Shown here piece after piece: positions 8,722 to 17,052 of a stretch of 64,000 bases of DNA. A model generated the notes under the pieces. It saw only the letters and a program-made list of their open reading frames with translations. It was not told the origin of the DNA and did no database searches. The DNA is taken from assembly GCF_000733725.1 (NCBI RefSeq), contig NZ_JMQM01000003.1, forward strand, positions 186,001 through 250,000, given 5' to 3'. Each line of letters opens with the position of its first letter. Position 1 is the stretch's first letter. A program made the position numbers and the translations under genes. The stretch is from Nitratireductor basaltis (GTDB taxonomy: Bacteria; Pseudomonadota; Alphaproteobacteria; Rhizobiales; Rhizobiaceae).

Positions 8722-9453
8722 TCAGATCGAGCGCTGATTGACGCGTCGGGAAACTTGCTCCGCCGTCTCCACGCGCTCGGAATAGCGGTCGACAAGGTAG
8801 TCGGAACGCTCGCGAAGCAGAAGCGTGAACTTCATCAGCTCCTCCATCACGTCCACGATGCGGTTGTAATAGGGCGACGGCTTCATCCGGCCGTTTGCGT
8901 CAAATTCATTGAAGGCCTTGGCGACGGAAGACTGGTTGGGAATGGTGAACATGCGCATCCAGCGGCCGAGTATGCGAAGCTGGTTCACCGCATTGAACGA
9001 CTGCGAACCACCACAAACCTGCATGACAGCAAGCGTGCGGCCCTGGGTCGGGCGCACTCCGCCAAGCGACAGCGGCAGCCAGTCGATCTGCGCCTTCATG
9101 ATGCCGGTCATGGAGCCGTGGCGTTCCGGCGAACACCAGACCTGTCCCTCCGACCACATGGAAAGTTCGCGCAGCTCCTTCACCTTCGGATGATCGGGTG
9201 TCTCGGCATCGGGAAGCGGCAGTCCGCTCGGATTGAAGATGCGCACCTCCGCACCTAGCCGGCGAAGAATCCGCGCCGCCTCTTCCGTAGCGAAGCGCGA
9301 ATAGGAGCGTTCGCGAAGCGACCCATAGAGCATGAGGATGCGCGGTGCATGGCGCATGCGCGGCGCGTTGAACAGCCTGTCCTCGTCAACGGGCGGGAAA
9401 AGCTCGCTCTCCAGATTGGGAAGGTCGGAAAGGGATGAGGGGCTGTTAGACAT
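8722..9453 (-). CDS. arsH: ArsH, NADPH-dependent FMN reductase for organoarsenicals
   Basis: 243 residues. Diagnostic motifs are the FMN phosphate loop [12 protein letters not shown], then [25 protein letters not shown], and the strongly conserved [20 protein letters not shown]. ArsH proteins oxidise trivalent methylated or aromatic arsenicals and are tetrameric cytosolic flavoproteins. The start at 9453 gives the usual short polar N-terminal tail before the NxPR(I) strand. It leads the operon with arsR and an MFS gene; no arsC arsenate reductase gene is nearby. Confidence 0.95.
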   Translation of the reverse strand: MSNSPSSLSDLPNLESELFPPVDEDRLFNAPRMRHAPRILMLYGSLRERSYSRFATEEAARILRRLGAEVRIFNPSGLPLPDAETPDHPKVKELRELSMWSEGQVWCSPERHGSMTGIMKAQIDWLPLSLGGVRPTQGRTLAVMQVCGGSQSFNAVNQLRILGRWMRMFTIPNQSSVAKAFNEFDANGRMKPSPYYNRIVDVMEELMKFTLLLRERSDYLVDRYSERVETAEQVSRRVNQRSI

Positions 9454-9468
9454 TCTGCGTGCTCTGAT

Positions 9469-9490
9469 TATTTCGAATATAATCGAAATA
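9469..9490. promoter_or_regulatory. Candidate ArsR operator 1
   Basis: TATTTCGA and TCGAAATA form a perfect eight-base inverted repeat with a six-base spacer. The dyad begins 16 bases upstream of the arsH start and covers the likely -10 region, so a bound ArsR would shut the operon. A second TTCGA-N6-TCGAA copy 49 bases further upstream supports it. Confidence 0.65.
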
Positions 9491-9520
9491 GAGGCGAAAG
9501 GCCTCACGGTCAACTGTTTG

Positions 9521-9536
9521 TTCGAAGAATATCGAA
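9521..9536. promoter_or_regulatory. Candidate ArsR operator 2
   Basis: TTCGA-N6-TCGAA repeats the core and spacer of the dyad at 9469-9490, centre to centre 49 bases away (roughly five helical turns), just upstream of the likely -35 element at 9508-9513. The equal spacer and phasing suggest two ArsR dimers on one face of the helix. Confidence 0.5.
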
Positions 9537-9729
9537 ATAGGGTTTACGGAGGTGGTGCGCAACAAGGGAAATCGCGCATGAATTGCATTTGCGACAGTTC
9601 GCAGTCGTTTTTGCATGTCCGCGCGCAGAAAAATGTTCCGAATGATCTGTCGCTCAAGTGTCTGATATTGCAGGCTGCTGCCGATTGGATTCGGTGACGC
9701 GGCCACCGTCGAACCTATCTCGCCGCAAA

Positions 9730-9743
9730 TTTGGTATTCCAAA
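9730..9743. promoter_or_regulatory. Candidate GntR operator of the sugar-acid operon
   Basis: TTTGGTATTCCAAA has perfect five-base arms around a four-base centre, resembling the TGGTATACCA-type sites of FCD GntR regulators. It lies 46 bases before the first gene of the 9790-18084 operon, which encodes an FCD GntR at 16324. The pairing is inference. Confidence 0.45.
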
Positions 9744-9789
9744 ATTCCAAAATGCCGATTAGTGTCCTCTCGAAGTCGGGGGGACGAGC

Positions 9790-11238
9790 GTGAATTACGA
9801 ATTGCGATACAAGGGTGCGGCGCCGGTTTCGGTTTGTCTGGCAGGGGCAGGGGGCTTTGGCCGCAGCTTTCTGGTGCAGAGCCGCTCCATACCACTGATC
9901 GCGGTACGTATCGTGGTGGAGCGTGACGCTTCCATCGCTGTCGCCACGCTCAAGGCTGTCGGGCTTGAGGAAAGCGAGATCGCACTTTGCGCCTCGCCCG
10001 CCGAGGCCGCGGCGGCATGGGAGCGCGGTAACATGGTCGTTGTGGACGACATGGCTCATGTGGCCGCACTTCCCTATCAGGTGCTTGTCGAAGCCACGGG
10101 GCATCCGGAGGCGGGAGCGCGTCACGCGCATATGGCGGTCTCCGCGGGCCGCCACGTGGCCCTTGTCTCCAAGGAAGTGGACAGCGTTATCGGTCCCGGT
10201 CTTTCCGCGATGGCGCAGTCGAATGGCTGTGTCGCGACACCCGTGGACGGCGACCAGCCGAGCCTGCTGATCAGCCTCATCACCTGGGCGCGCGTCCTGG
10301 GACTTGAGATCATCGGCGCGGGCAAGTCCAGTGAATATGACTTTGTCTATGATCCCGACGCAAAAGAGCTGACCTGCAATGGCCGCGTGATTTCACTGCC
10401 CGGTATGGCAGAGCTTATGAGCGGTCCGGACGTGACGCTGCTCGACCGCGTTGCCCGCCGCGCGCAAGTCGCTTCCATGATCAATCAGCGTGCAGTGCCG
10501 GATCTGTGCGAACTGTCCGTCGTTGCCAATGCAACGGGCCTCCAGCCCGACCGCGCGGATTTTCACTCACCGATCGCCCGTATTCAGGAGGTGCCGTCGC
10601 TGTTCCGCCCCGCGGAAGAAGGTGGACTGTTTGCAAATGGTGGAGTGCTGGACGTCTTCCACTGCCTGCGGCTGCCCACCGAGTTGAGCCTGGCCGGCGG
10701 TGTCTTCATCACCGTGCGCTGCAATGATGCCGAGACATGGAAGATGCTGGGCGAGAAAGGCCACACTCTGGCGCCCGACGGCAGGACGGCGATGATTGCC
10801 ACGCCACGCCATTTGTTAGGCGTTGAGGCCGCGACCACCATTCTCGATGCCGCAATTCTGAACGAGACCAATGGCGGCGTGAAGCCGGCTCATCATGTGG
10901 ATCTGGTGGCTTGTGCCACTGCCGACCTGCCTGCGGGGACCGTGCTTTCCATGGGCGGTCATCATCACACGATCGACAATGTCGCCGCGCGCATACTGCC
11001 AGCCCGCAGGCTAGATGAAGATGCACCGGCACCTTTCTATCTCGCCGCCAATCGCCGGCTGAGACAGGCCGTTCGCGCGGGCGCGAATATCACGATGCAG
11101 GATCTGGAAATTCCCGAAGAAGACGAGCTGCTCGGTCTCCGGCGCTGGCAGGACGGGCACTTCTTCGGGTTGAGCGATGCCCCCGCTCGAAATGAGGGCT
11201 TGGAAGTTCACCAACAGAGGGAGGAGAAGGTTCGATGA
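9790..11238 (+). CDS. DXR-like (DRL) NAD(P)-dependent oxidoreductase with C-terminal SAF domain
   Basis: A GTG start preceded by GGGGGACGAG gives 482 residues. The N-terminus is a Rossmann fold (VCLAGAGGFGRSF, nucleotide loop near residues 19-24), followed by EATGHPEAG and LVSKEVDS, and a homoserine-dehydrogenase-like middle (TPVDGDQPSLL, GAGKSSEYDF). The end (DLPAGTVLSMGG to RAGANITMQDLEI) looks like an SAF/antifreeze-like domain. This architecture is that of the Brucella DXR-like protein, which can make methylerythritol phosphate; annotation pipelines often call it FlgA-like or homoserine dehydrogenase-like. As first gene of a TTT/dehydratase operon, a redox step on an imported polyhydroxy acid is more likely than isoprenoid synthesis. 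It overlaps the next gene by four bases. Confidence 0.75.
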   Translation: MNYELRYKGAAPVSVCLAGAGGFGRSFLVQSRSIPLIAVRIVVERDASIAVATLKAVGLEESEIALCASPAEAAAAWERGNMVVVDDMAHVAALPYQVLVEATGHPEAGARHAHMAVSAGRHVALVSKEVDSVIGPGLSAMAQSNGCVATPVDGDQPSLLISLITWARVLGLEIIGAGKSSEYDFVYDPDAKELTCNGRVISLPGMAELMSGPDVTLLDRVARRAQVASMINQRAVPDLCELSVVANATGLQPDRADFHSPIARIQEVPSLFRPAEEGGLFANGGVLDVFHCLRLPTELSLAGGVFITVRCNDAETWKMLGEKGHTLAPDGRTAMIATPRHLLGVEAATTILDAAILNETNGGVKPAHHVDLVACATADLPAGTVLSMGGHHHTIDNVAARILPARRLDEDAPAPFYLAANRRLRQAVRAGANITMQDLEIPEEDELLGLRRWQDGHFFGLSDAPARNEGLEVHQQREEKVR

Positions 11239-12188
11239 AACAGATGTTCAAGGCAGCGGTTGCTGTCGCAGCAGTCGTGGCAGCCATGCCGGCCATGGCG
11301 CAGGACGAATACCCCAACAAGACGGTTGAAGTGATCACCCATGCCGGTGCCGGTGGCGGTACCGACGTTACCACTCGCATGATGATGATCCGCGGACGTC
11401 GCCTGCTTGGTCAGGACATGGTCGTGGTCAACAAGAGCGGCGGTGCCGGTGTTGTCGCCATGAACTACTTCAAGGACAATATCGACAACGACCACATGCT
11501 CATGACCTTCACCAGCGGTCATGCAATCCAGATCGCGGCTGGCAAGACCGGCCTGACCATGGACGAAATGCGCCCCATCGCGCGTGGCACCGACGATCCG
11601 CAGATCTTCATGACGCGCTGTGACAGCGAGTACAACTCGCCGCAGAAGCTCGTCGATGCGATGAAGGACAATGCCATCAAGTTCGGCACCGCCAATCTCG
11701 GCGATATCGACCAGATTTCCACCTATGTTTTCGCCAAGGAAGCAGGCCTGACCCAACCGACCATCGTGCCGTTCTCCGGCGGTGGCGAAGTGGCAACGCA
11801 GCTCGTCGCGGGCTCGGTCGATGTCGGCGTGCTCAACCTTGCCGAAGCCGCAGCCCAGATCGAGGCAGGCGATATCTGCCCGCAGATCATCCTTGCCGAA
11901 GAAGGCATGTCGGTGATCCCCGATGCGGTAACGTCCTACTCGCTGGAAATCCCCGTGTCATTCTCGACCATCCGCGGTTTCGTGGCACCGGCCACCATCA
12001 CCGACGAACAGGCCGCGATCCTGGAAGAGAAGCTGGTCGAAGCGATGAATCACTCCGTCTACCAGGGCTACCTGACCTCGGTCGGTCTTGATGGAAAATC
12101 CGTTGTCGGCTCGGAAGCCTGGGGCAAGCAGATGTCCAACATGGTGAAAGCCATGGGGCCTGCACTCGAAGAACTCGGCCTGAAGTAA
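11235..12188 (+). CDS. TTT-family periplasmic substrate-binding protein (TctC/Bug)
   Basis: A signal peptide (MKQMFKAAVAVAAVVAAMPAMA, cut near residue 22) precedes a Bug-family domain beginning YPNKTVEVITHAGAGGGTDVTTR, where the GGGTD loop binds a carboxylate group. 317 residues is normal. It delivers a carboxylic acid to the TctA/TctB membrane pair encoded next. The overlap with the oxidoreductase gene and the following dehydratase genes suggest a sugar acid as ligand; that is inference. Unusually two cysteine-containing segments (FMTRCDSEY and GDICPQII) could form a disulfide. Confidence 0.9.
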   Translation: MKQMFKAAVAVAAVVAAMPAMAQDEYPNKTVEVITHAGAGGGTDVTTRMMMIRGRRLLGQDMVVVNKSGGAGVVAMNYFKDNIDNDHMLMTFTSGHAIQIAAGKTGLTMDEMRPIARGTDDPQIFMTRCDSEYNSPQKLVDAMKDNAIKFGTANLGDIDQISTYVFAKEAGLTQPTIVPFSGGGEVATQLVAGSVDVGVLNLAEAAAQIEAGDICPQIILAEEGMSVIPDAVTSYSLEIPVSFSTIRGFVAPATITDEQAAILEEKLVEAMNHSVYQGYLTSVGLDGKSVVGSEAWGKQMSNMVKAMGPALEELGLK

Positions 12189-12203
12189 TCGGAGCGGTCC
12201 GGC

Positions 12204-12728
12204 ATGTCACATCTGGAAGAACTGCAGTCAGACCTGCCGGACCGCAAGACCGGCACGAGGGAGAAACCGGCGCTCGCCGATCTCCTGGTGCCGGTCTTCA
12301 TCTTCATCTTTGCCGGCGTGGTGACCGCGCTGGCACTGACCTTCGATCGCGCGCCTGCCGCCTTTGTCGGCTCCGGCATGCAGCCGCGTGCCTTTCCAAT
12401 TTTTCTGATGGGGGCGGTGATCATTCTCAACCTCTTCCTCATTCGAGAAACCATCAAGAACCCGCCGGAGAGGCGCGAGCCCCTGGACGGCATGGTCTGG
12501 ATCACCATCGCACTGATGGGCGTGTTCGCGCTCGTCACCACGTTCGCGGACATGATGCTGGCGCTGGCGATCACGATCTTCGCCAAGTCGCTTCTGTGGG
12601 GCGAGAGGCGCGTCTGGGTGGCGCTTGCGCTGGCGATCCTGACGCCGCTGACGATCCTTCTGTTCTTCGATCTCGTGCTTGAAGTCCGCTTTCCCCGCGG
12701 CTGGCTGACCAACATCTATTACGGCTGA
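12204..12728 (+). CDS. TTT-family small membrane subunit (TctB)
   Basis: 174 residues with four hydrophobic segments and an N-terminal polar tail, the normal size and layout for TctB. Characteristic is the A-F-P motif after the first helix (GSGMQPRAFPIFLMGAVI). It sits 15 bases behind the binding protein and 11 bases before the large permease, completing a TctC-TctB-TctA set in the order usual for the family. Confidence 0.88.
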   Translation: MSHLEELQSDLPDRKTGTREKPALADLLVPVFIFIFAGVVTALALTFDRAPAAFVGSGMQPRAFPIFLMGAVIILNLFLIRETIKNPPERREPLDGMVWITIALMGVFALVTTFADMMLALAITIFAKSLLWGERRVWVALALAILTPLTILLFFDLVLEVRFPRGWLTNIYYG

Positions 12729-12739
12729 GGAGAAGCAGG

Positions 12740-14221
12740 ATGTATGACGCGATTGCCGCCATGGGGTCGGTGTTTCTCGATCCCTATCTGATCTTCCTCG
12801 TGGCCATAACAACAGTCGGTGGCGTGATTATCGGAGCGTTGCCCGGTCTGGGTGCGACGACAGGTGCGGCGCTGCTGCTGTCTTTCACGCTGACCATGGA
12901 GCCGATCCACGCGATCACGGTCCTGACGACGATCTATGTCTCCGCGACCTTTGCGGGGTCGATTACAGCAATCCTGATCAACACACCGGGAACATCCTCT
13001 TCCGCCGTGACCTGTCTGGACGGCTATCCGCTGGCGCAGCGCGGGGAGGCGGGGCGTGCGCTCGGCGTGGCGGTGGTTTCCTCCACATTTGGCGGCATCT
13101 TTTCGGTGATCGCGCTCGCCATTGCAGCACCGATGATGGCATCGGTCGCCTATGAATTCCGCCCGCCGGAATATTTTGCCCTGACACTGTTCGGCCTCTC
13201 AATGCTCGCAACCATCTCCGGCGGCGGTGCGGTGAAGAACCTGATCGGCGGCATGTTCGGCGTTTGGCTGGCAACGATCGGAGCAGACAAGTCTACCTCC
13301 ATCGAGCGCTTCATGTTCGGCCAGTACGAACTTTACGAAGGTTTGGACTTCATCTCCGTCATGATCGGTCTGTTCGCCATGTCGGAACTGCTGGTTCAGG
13401 CGGGGGCGCTGAAAAATTCGGCCGCCGTGGTGCGGATGAAGGCGATCAAGCTTCCCTCCATGGACGACTATCGCAAGATCTGGCGCGCGGTGCTGCGCTC
13501 CTGCGGCATCGGCACTTTTGTCGGCATCCTGCCGGCGGAAGGCGCGACCGTCGCCTCCATGATCGGCTATTCCGAAGCCCGCCGCTGGTCGAAGAATCCG
13601 GAAGAGTTCGGCAAGGGCTCCATCGAGGGCATTGCCGGTGCGGAGGCCGCAAACAATGCGGCAACCGGTGGCGCGATGGTGCCGACCATGGTGCTGGGCA
13701 TTCCAGGCTCCGGCACGGCGGCGGTCATCCTGGTTGGCCTGCTGGTGCACGGTCTTCGCCCCGGCCCCTATCTCTTCACCGAGCAGGTGGACACGGTCTA
13801 CGGCATTTTCGGCGCCATGCTGCTTGCCAATCTGATGTTCCTGGTCATCGGCCTTTTCTTTGCCAAGCAGTTTGCCCGCGTCTCGCTTATCCCGATCCCG
13901 ATCCTGTGGCCGATCGTGTTCGCGCTGTCGATCATCGGTGCCTATGCGCTCAACCAGTCAATGCTGGATGTGTGGCTCGTGCTGATCTTCGGCGTGGTCG
14001 GCTTCTTCATGCGCCGCTTCGGCTTTGACGTGGCGCCGGTCGCCATCGGCCTGATCCTTGGTCACATGGTCGAGACCAATCTGCAGAACTCGCTGAAGAT
14101 CTTCGACGGCGCGTGGTGGATGATCCTCACCCAGCCTTTGGCCCTGCTTTTCATCGTGCTTTCCGCAATCACCCTTTTCGGTCCGGCCCTGCTTGCGCGC
14201 TTCAAGCGCCGGGCAGCCTGA
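12740..14221 (+). CDS. TTT-family large permease (TctA)
   Basis: 493 residues, about twelve hydrophobic segments. Family hallmarks are [16 protein letters not shown] near residue 35, [28 protein letters not shown], and the repeated-half version [20 protein letters not shown] and [16 protein letters not shown]. It is the ion-coupled channel of the transporter. The stop is 22 bases upstream of the enolase-family gene, whose ribosome-binding site (CGAGGAG) lies in the gap. Confidence 0.95.
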   Translation: MYDAIAAMGSVFLDPYLIFLVAITTVGGVIIGALPGLGATTGAALLLSFTLTMEPIHAITVLTTIYVSATFAGSITAILINTPGTSSSAVTCLDGYPLAQRGEAGRALGVAVVSSTFGGIFSVIALAIAAPMMASVAYEFRPPEYFALTLFGLSMLATISGGGAVKNLIGGMFGVWLATIGADKSTSIERFMFGQYELYEGLDFISVMIGLFAMSELLVQAGALKNSAAVVRMKAIKLPSMDDYRKIWRAVLRSCGIGTFVGILPAEGATVASMIGYSEARRWSKNPEEFGKGSIEGIAGAEAANNAATGGAMVPTMVLGIPGSGTAAVILVGLLVHGLRPGPYLFTEQVDTVYGIFGAMLLANLMFLVIGLFFAKQFARVSLIPIPILWPIVFALSIIGAYALNQSMLDVWLVLIFGVVGFFMRRFGFDVAPVAIGLILGHMVETNLQNSLKIFDGAWWMILTQPLALLFIVLSAITLFGPALLARFKRRAA

Positions 14222-14243
14222 CCGCAGTTACGAGGAGTATTTC

Positions 14244-15419
14244 ATGACCAAGATAAAATCCGTTCGCACGCGTGTCTGGACCTGGAAGGGGCCGACCGTT
14301 CCGCCCACCGGCAATTTCTGCACAAATGCTTCGGATGCCCTGCGCATCGAGGGTGACGCGATGGCCTCCTTCCGCTTTCACCAGTGGCTGACCTGCGAGG
14401 TCGAGGCCGAGGACGGTACGATCGGTATCGGCAATGCGGCCCTGGCGCCGACCGTCGTCAAGCAGGCGATCGACGAATGGTATGCACCGCTGGTTATCGG
14501 CGAAGACCCGTTCGACTACGCCTATATCTGGGAGAAGATGTATCGGCGCAGCCATGCCTGGGGCCGCAAGGGCATCGGCATGACCGCGATCTCGGCGGTG
14601 GACATCGCCATCTGGGACCTGATGGGCAAGCTGGTCGGAAAGCCGGTCTTCAAGCTTCTGGGCGGACGGACAAAGGACAAGATCCCGGTCTATTATTCCA
14701 AGCTCTATGCAGGACCGATCGAGAGCATGCAGCGTGAGGCCGAGGAAGCCATGAAGAATGGCTACAAGGGCTACAAGTCCCGCTTCGGCTTCGGCCCGAA
14801 GGACGGCATGCCGGGCATGCGCGAGAATCTCAAGCGTGTCGAGGCCGTGCGCGAGGTCATCGGTTACGACAACGACCTGATGCTTGAATGCTATATGGGC
14901 TGGAACCTCGATTACGCGAAGCGCATGCTGCCCAAGCTGGAGAAATACGAGCCGCGCTGGGTCGAGGAGCCGGTCATTGCCGATGACGTGGAAGGCTATG
15001 CCGAGCTTAACGCAATGGGCAGTGTTCCGATCTCCGGCGGCGAGCACGAATTTTCCGTCATCGGCTGTGCCGAGTTGATCCGGCGCAAGGCCGTCAGCGT
15101 CCTGCAATATGACACCAATCGGGTGGGTGGCATCACTGCGGCGCAGAAGATCAACGCCATTGCCGAAGCAGCCCAGATCCCCGTCATCCCGCATGCCGGA
15201 CAGGCCCACAACTATCACCTGACCATGTCGAACGTGAACTGCCCGATCGCCGAGTATTTCCCGGTGCACGACGTCGAAGTAGGCAACGAGCTGTTCTACT
15301 ATATCTTCGAGGGTGACCCGGAGGCTGTGGACGGCTTCCTGCAGCTTGACGATGACAAGCCGGGGCTCGGCATCACAATCACCGACAAGCATCTGAGCAA
15401 TTTCGAGATCACGGAATGA
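14244..15419 (+). CDS. Enolase-superfamily sugar-acid dehydratase, L-rhamnonate-dehydratase-like
   Basis: 391 residues with the start chosen from CGAGGAG upstream. The N-terminal capping domain is followed by the (beta/alpha)7-beta barrel. Predicted metal ligands are E215 (LMLECYMG), E241 (WVEEPV) and E267 (SGGEHEF), with H268 beside it; the D290-H317 pair ([17 protein letters not shown]) would be the general base dyad. This order, including the EH pair, is that of L-rhamnonate dehydratases, though the first ligand is Glu where many have Asp. It should turn an aldonic acid into its 2-keto-3-deoxy acid. Together with the next gene an L-pentonate such as L-lyxonate or L-arabinonate is a reasonable guess. 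It overlaps that gene by four bases. Confidence 0.82.
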   Translation: MTKIKSVRTRVWTWKGPTVPPTGNFCTNASDALRIEGDAMASFRFHQWLTCEVEAEDGTIGIGNAALAPTVVKQAIDEWYAPLVIGEDPFDYAYIWEKMYRRSHAWGRKGIGMTAISAVDIAIWDLMGKLVGKPVFKLLGGRTKDKIPVYYSKLYAGPIESMQREAEEAMKNGYKGYKSRFGFGPKDGMPGMRENLKRVEAVREVIGYDNDLMLECYMGWNLDYAKRMLPKLEKYEPRWVEEPVIADDVEGYAELNAMGSVPISGGEHEFSVIGCAELIRRKAVSVLQYDTNRVGGITAAQKINAIAEAAQIPVIPHAGQAHNYHLTMSNVNCPIAEYFPVHDVEVGNELFYYIFEGDPEAVDGFLQLDDDKPGLGITITDKHLSNFEITE

Positions 15420-16327
15420 CGACCTATAGCGGCATCTGGCCGGTTGCGCCGACACCCTTCAACGAGGATGGCAGCGTCGACTACGAGGGCATGAAACGGG
15501 TGATCGACTGCATGGTCGATCAGGGCAATGACGGCATCTGCATCCTCGCCAATTTCTCCGAGCAGTTCCTGATTTCCGACGAGGAAAGACGCAAGCTGAC
15601 GGAGCTTTCGCTAAAGCATCTGGCGGGACGTCTTCCCTGCATCGTCACGATCAGCCATTACGCAACGGATATCGCGGTGGATCGCGCGGCCCACGCCAAG
15701 GCAAATGGCGCGGATATCGTGATGATGATGCCGCCCTATCATGGCGCGCTGCTGAAGGGTACGCCGGAGCAGACCTTCGAGCAGTTTGCCCGCGTGGGCG
15801 AAGTGGGCATTCCTATCATGGTGCAGGATGCGCCGCTTTCGGGCGTCGAGCTCTCCGTGCCGCTTCTGGTGAGGATGGCGCGCGAGATCGAGATGGTGAA
15901 GCTTTTCAAGATCGAGTGTCCGCAGGCCGCAGCAAAGCTGCGCACGCTGATTGCCGAAGGCGGTGATGCCATTGAAGGTCCGTTCGACGGTGAGGAGGCG
16001 ATAACGCTCCTGGCCGACCTCGAGGCGGGTGCCACCGGCACGATGACATCGGCCATGATCCCGGACCAGATCAAGCCGGTACTTGAGCGTCATGCCGCCG
16101 GCGACCGCGACGGAATGATCGCGGCCTATGAACGTGTGGCGCTTGCCATCAATCACGAAAACCGCCAATGCGGTTTCCGTTCGGCCAAGGCTGCAATGGT
16201 TGAAGGCGGCGTGATCCGTTCGGAATTCTGCCGTCATCCGATACCGCCGCTGCATCCGCAGACGCGGGACCTGCTCTTGCGTCTCATCCGGCCACTGGAT
16301 CCGGTGGTTCTGAACTGGGGGAAATGA
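15416..16327 (+). CDS. DHDPS/NAL-superfamily dehydratase or aldolase, likely 2-keto-3-deoxy-pentonate dehydratase
   Basis: 303-residue single TIM barrel opening [17 protein letters not shown]. The Schiff-base lysine is K165 (KLFKIE). At the place of the DHDPS catalytic tyrosine, 28 residues earlier, is Q137 (IMVQDAP), so the enzyme is not a dihydrodipicolinate synthase. The VQDAPLSG and [12 protein letters not shown] stretches look like L-2-keto-3-deoxyarabonate dehydratase (product 2-oxoglutarate semialdehyde), which I recognise from memory only. It is coupled by four-base overlaps to the upstream sugar-acid dehydratase and to the downstream GntR gene. Confidence 0.78.
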   Translation: MTTYSGIWPVAPTPFNEDGSVDYEGMKRVIDCMVDQGNDGICILANFSEQFLISDEERRKLTELSLKHLAGRLPCIVTISHYATDIAVDRAAHAKANGADIVMMMPPYHGALLKGTPEQTFEQFARVGEVGIPIMVQDAPLSGVELSVPLLVRMAREIEMVKLFKIECPQAAAKLRTLIAEGGDAIEGPFDGEEAITLLADLEAGATGTMTSAMIPDQIKPVLERHAAGDRDGMIAAYERVALAINHENRQCGFRSAKAAMVEGGVIRSEFCRHPIPPLHPQTRDLLLRLIRPLDPVVLNWGK

Positions 16328-17049
16328 TCGTGGTCACGAATTCCGCATTGTCAGACCTTCAGGGAAGCGATCTGGAACTGCAGCGCCCGCGCGCGACGCT
16401 GGTCGAGATCGCCGCCGACAAGTTGCGCGAATTCATCTTGCTGGAAAAGCTTCCACCCGGGGCCAGCATCTCGGAGCGTGACGTGGCTGCCGCCCTTGGC
16501 ATCAGCCGCACACCCCTGCGCGGTGCGCTGACGCTCCTGGAGCAGGATGGGCTGGTCGAATATTCGGTAACGCGCCGACCGCATGTCGCCGATCCTTCCC
16601 TGGAAGAAGTGACAGAGAACCTCGTCGTCATGGGGGCGCTTGAAGCGCTTGGCGGCGAACTTGCCTGCGCCAATGCGAGCGACGAGGAAGTGAACAATAT
16701 CGTCGACCTCCAGCAGAAGATGGCGGCTGGGGCCGATACACTCGAGCCCCTGGAATTCTTCCGCACCGACATGGCGATGCATCAGATGATCATCAAGGCA
16801 AGCGGAAACCGCGCCCTTATCGAGACCCACGCACGGTTCAATGCGCGTCTGTGGCGGGCGCGCTTCGTATCCTCGCGACGCAGCGACGGCCGCCAGCAGA
16901 CGCTTGCCGAACATGCAGCCATCGTCGACGCCTTGAAGCGCCGCGATGCCAGGGCAACCGCAGGTGCCTTGCGTGAACATCTCAGATCAGCCGTGACGAA
17001 CATTTCCGTAGCGCTCGAAGAACGGCGCGCGGCAAAGGAAAAGGAATAG
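16324..17049 (+). CDS. GntR-family (FCD) transcriptional regulator
   Basis: 241 residues. Winged helix around residues 25-85 (ISERDVAAALGISRTPLRGALTLLE, then wing RRPHVADPS), then an all-helical FCD effector domain whose metal-binding residues are visible as FRTDMAMHQMI and the later LAEHAAIVDAL. FCD domains bind carboxylates, fitting control by the operon's own substrate. It is the only regulator in the 9790-18084 operon and is read from within it. A candidate operator lies at 9730. Confidence 0.92.
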   Translation: MIVVTNSALSDLQGSDLELQRPRATLVEIAADKLREFILLEKLPPGASISERDVAAALGISRTPLRGALTLLEQDGLVEYSVTRRPHVADPSLEEVTENLVVMGALEALGGELACANASDEEVNNIVDLQQKMAAGADTLEPLEFFRTDMAMHQMIIKASGNRALIETHARFNARLWRARFVSSRRSDGRQQTLAEHAAIVDALKRRDARATAGALREHLRSAVTNISVALEERRAAKEKE

Positions 17050-17052
17050 ATC

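Larger units (their letters stand above)
9454..9789. other. 336-base intergenic region between arsH and the sugar-acid operon
   Basis: It holds divergent regulation. On the arsH side are two TTCGA-N6-TCGAA dyads, and a minus-strand TTGACC (9508-9513) spaced 17 bases from TATTTC (9485-9490), a candidate promoter whose -10 lies in the first dyad. On the right is a TTTGG-N4-CCAAA dyad before the GTG start at 9790. The central 150 bases, AT-richer than the flanking genes, contain no convincing coding sequence. Confidence 0.6.

Noticed and set aside
9790-11238. Calling this gene homoserine dehydrogenase or FlgA
   Set aside because: The fold is related, but the SAF-type C-terminus and operon context with a TTT importer and dehydratases argue against threonine synthesis or flagellar assembly.
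14202-15455. Long antisense open frame over the enolase-family gene
   Set aside because: The sense strand carries all catalytic residues of the enolase fold; the antisense translation has no family features.
15416-16327. Calling this gene dapA (dihydrodipicolinate synthase)
   Set aside because: The catalytic Tyr is replaced by Gln137 and the gene is in a sugar-acid operon.
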